A stretch of DNA of 43,160 nucleotides from Spirogloea muscicola (lineage: Eukaryota; Streptophyta; Zygnematophyceae; Spirogloeales; Spirogloeaceae), in the NCBI GenBank assembly GCA_009602725.1, contig WELB01000015.1:396770-439929 (forward strand). Direction: 5' to 3'. The stretch's first letter is position 1. The number at the start of each line of letters is the position of its first letter. A program made the translations under genes and the position numbers. This document shows positions 42,640-43,160 of the stretch, in pieces. Below the pieces are notes generated by a model. It was not told the DNA's origin, did no database searches, and saw only the letters and a program-made list of their open reading frames with translations.

Positions 42640-42815
42640 ACGAAGGCCAAAGGCCAAGTACAAAGGCAAGCACATCTGAAGACCTACATAATCTACAGCA
42701 AAGTGACCCGCTCAGTAACCACGGGTCAAAACATAAAGGTCGCTAATCGATGCCTGAATACTAGATGTCAGATACGAAGCCCTTCTGCCACCAACTAGAG
42801 CTCGGCTCAGCTTTC
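42640..42815 (+). repeat. SINE-like dispersed repeat, more divergent copy
   Basis: GGCCAAGTACAAAGGCAAGC, GTGACCCGCTCAGTAACCAC, GATGCCTGAATACTAGATG and TGCCACCAACTAGAGCTCGG are present. Together with the two copies upstream it forms a loose head-to-tail array. Confidence 0.7.
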
Positions 42816-42929
42816 TGGTGCAAGGCATTAATTAGCCTGAGCACGCTGCAAGGGGGGGGGCCCACCAGGCGGCTGAATGCGCGGCCTCGGCCGCTCCTGA
42901 CGGCCGTTTTGCCCGGCGGGCATGCCATG

Positions 42930-43160
42930 CTCGGGCCCGCTCGCCAGCATGGCCCGTGCGCTGCACCTGCGTGCTGGCCGAGCCCTTGCTGCTGCCTCTG
43001 GCTCTGGCCAGGGGAAGCGCTAAGAAACCAAAGCACACAAAGAAAGAAAGCAGCTACAAATTACTCAGTAACCCCTGCTAAGCAGCCGCAAATCAGAGAG
43101 GCTAGGGTCCTGGAAGTGGGTCCCCTGGACAGAGCCAGAGGCAGCAGCGAGGGCTCTCCC
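42930..43160. mobile_element. Two second-subfamily LINE ends joined head to head
   Basis: The plus strand reads MARALHLRAGRALAAASGSG up to about 43017 (GGCCAGGGGA). It then switches directly to the inverted 3' UTR of the same subfamily (AGCGCTAAG ...). The minus strand from the window edge to about 43063 encodes ALAAASGSVQGTHFQDP and SLSDLRLLSRGY-stop. CCCCTGGCC is shared at the junction. Confidence 0.65.

Overview
The window looks like nuclear DNA of a streptophyte (green-plant lineage), most likely a charophyte alga. This is inferred from four things. There is a subclass-III-type SnRK2 kinase with the land-plant-style acidic C-terminus ending SSGEFVCAM. There are plant-style receptor-like kinases split into many small phase-consistent GT-AG exons. 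There is a TTTAGGG-type telomere-like block. The non-LTR retrotransposons are GC-rich and carry a restriction-like endonuclease. No species assignment is possible from the sequence alone.

Layout. 0-1.5 kb: a three-exon plus-strand gene for an acidic Ser/Gly-rich protein of unknown function. 2.9-3.0 kb: degenerate telomere-like repeats. 3.2-5.6 kb: a minus-strand SnRK2 kinase that loses its N-terminus at a GGC run ending in a single N. 5.6-9.5 kb: no supportable gene. 9.5-28 kb: a minus-strand cluster of three related genes. The first (9555-10864) is a complete 183-residue Pro/Tyr/Gln-rich single-span membrane protein. The other two (13727-18550 and 23143-27987) start with the same membrane module but splice into a protein kinase, giving an unusual receptor-like kinase. 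The 23-28 kb copy is intact (545 residues). The 14-18.5 kb copy carries a 1-nt deletion and an early stop and is probably decaying. 31.8-34 kb: a secreted papain-family protease with EGF-like, LysM and Kazal-like/Cys-rich domains C-terminal to the catalytic domain.

The rest is mostly retrotransposon. Two long copies of one RLE-type LINE lie at 19831-22287 (plus, 5'-truncated) and 35232-39314 (minus, near full length). Both have recognisable target-site duplications and both are frameshifted. Around them are at least a dozen short 3'-end copies of related elements, in both orientations. Each carries a piece of the same C-terminal coding end (FPAxSYSDLRLLxRGY-stop) and/or a conserved 3' hairpin tail (GGGCTGGC ... 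GCCAGCCC followed by GGCGAGC or GGAAGAGC). Some insertions consist of little more than the hairpin. A second, unrelated SINE-like repeat of about 0.15-0.2 kb occurs eight times, including inside introns of the membrane-protein/kinase cluster.

The strongest candidates for undescribed biology are the membrane-module/kinase fusion family beside its unfused paralog, the papain-EGF-LysM-Kazal protein, and the self-nesting hairpin-tail LINE family.
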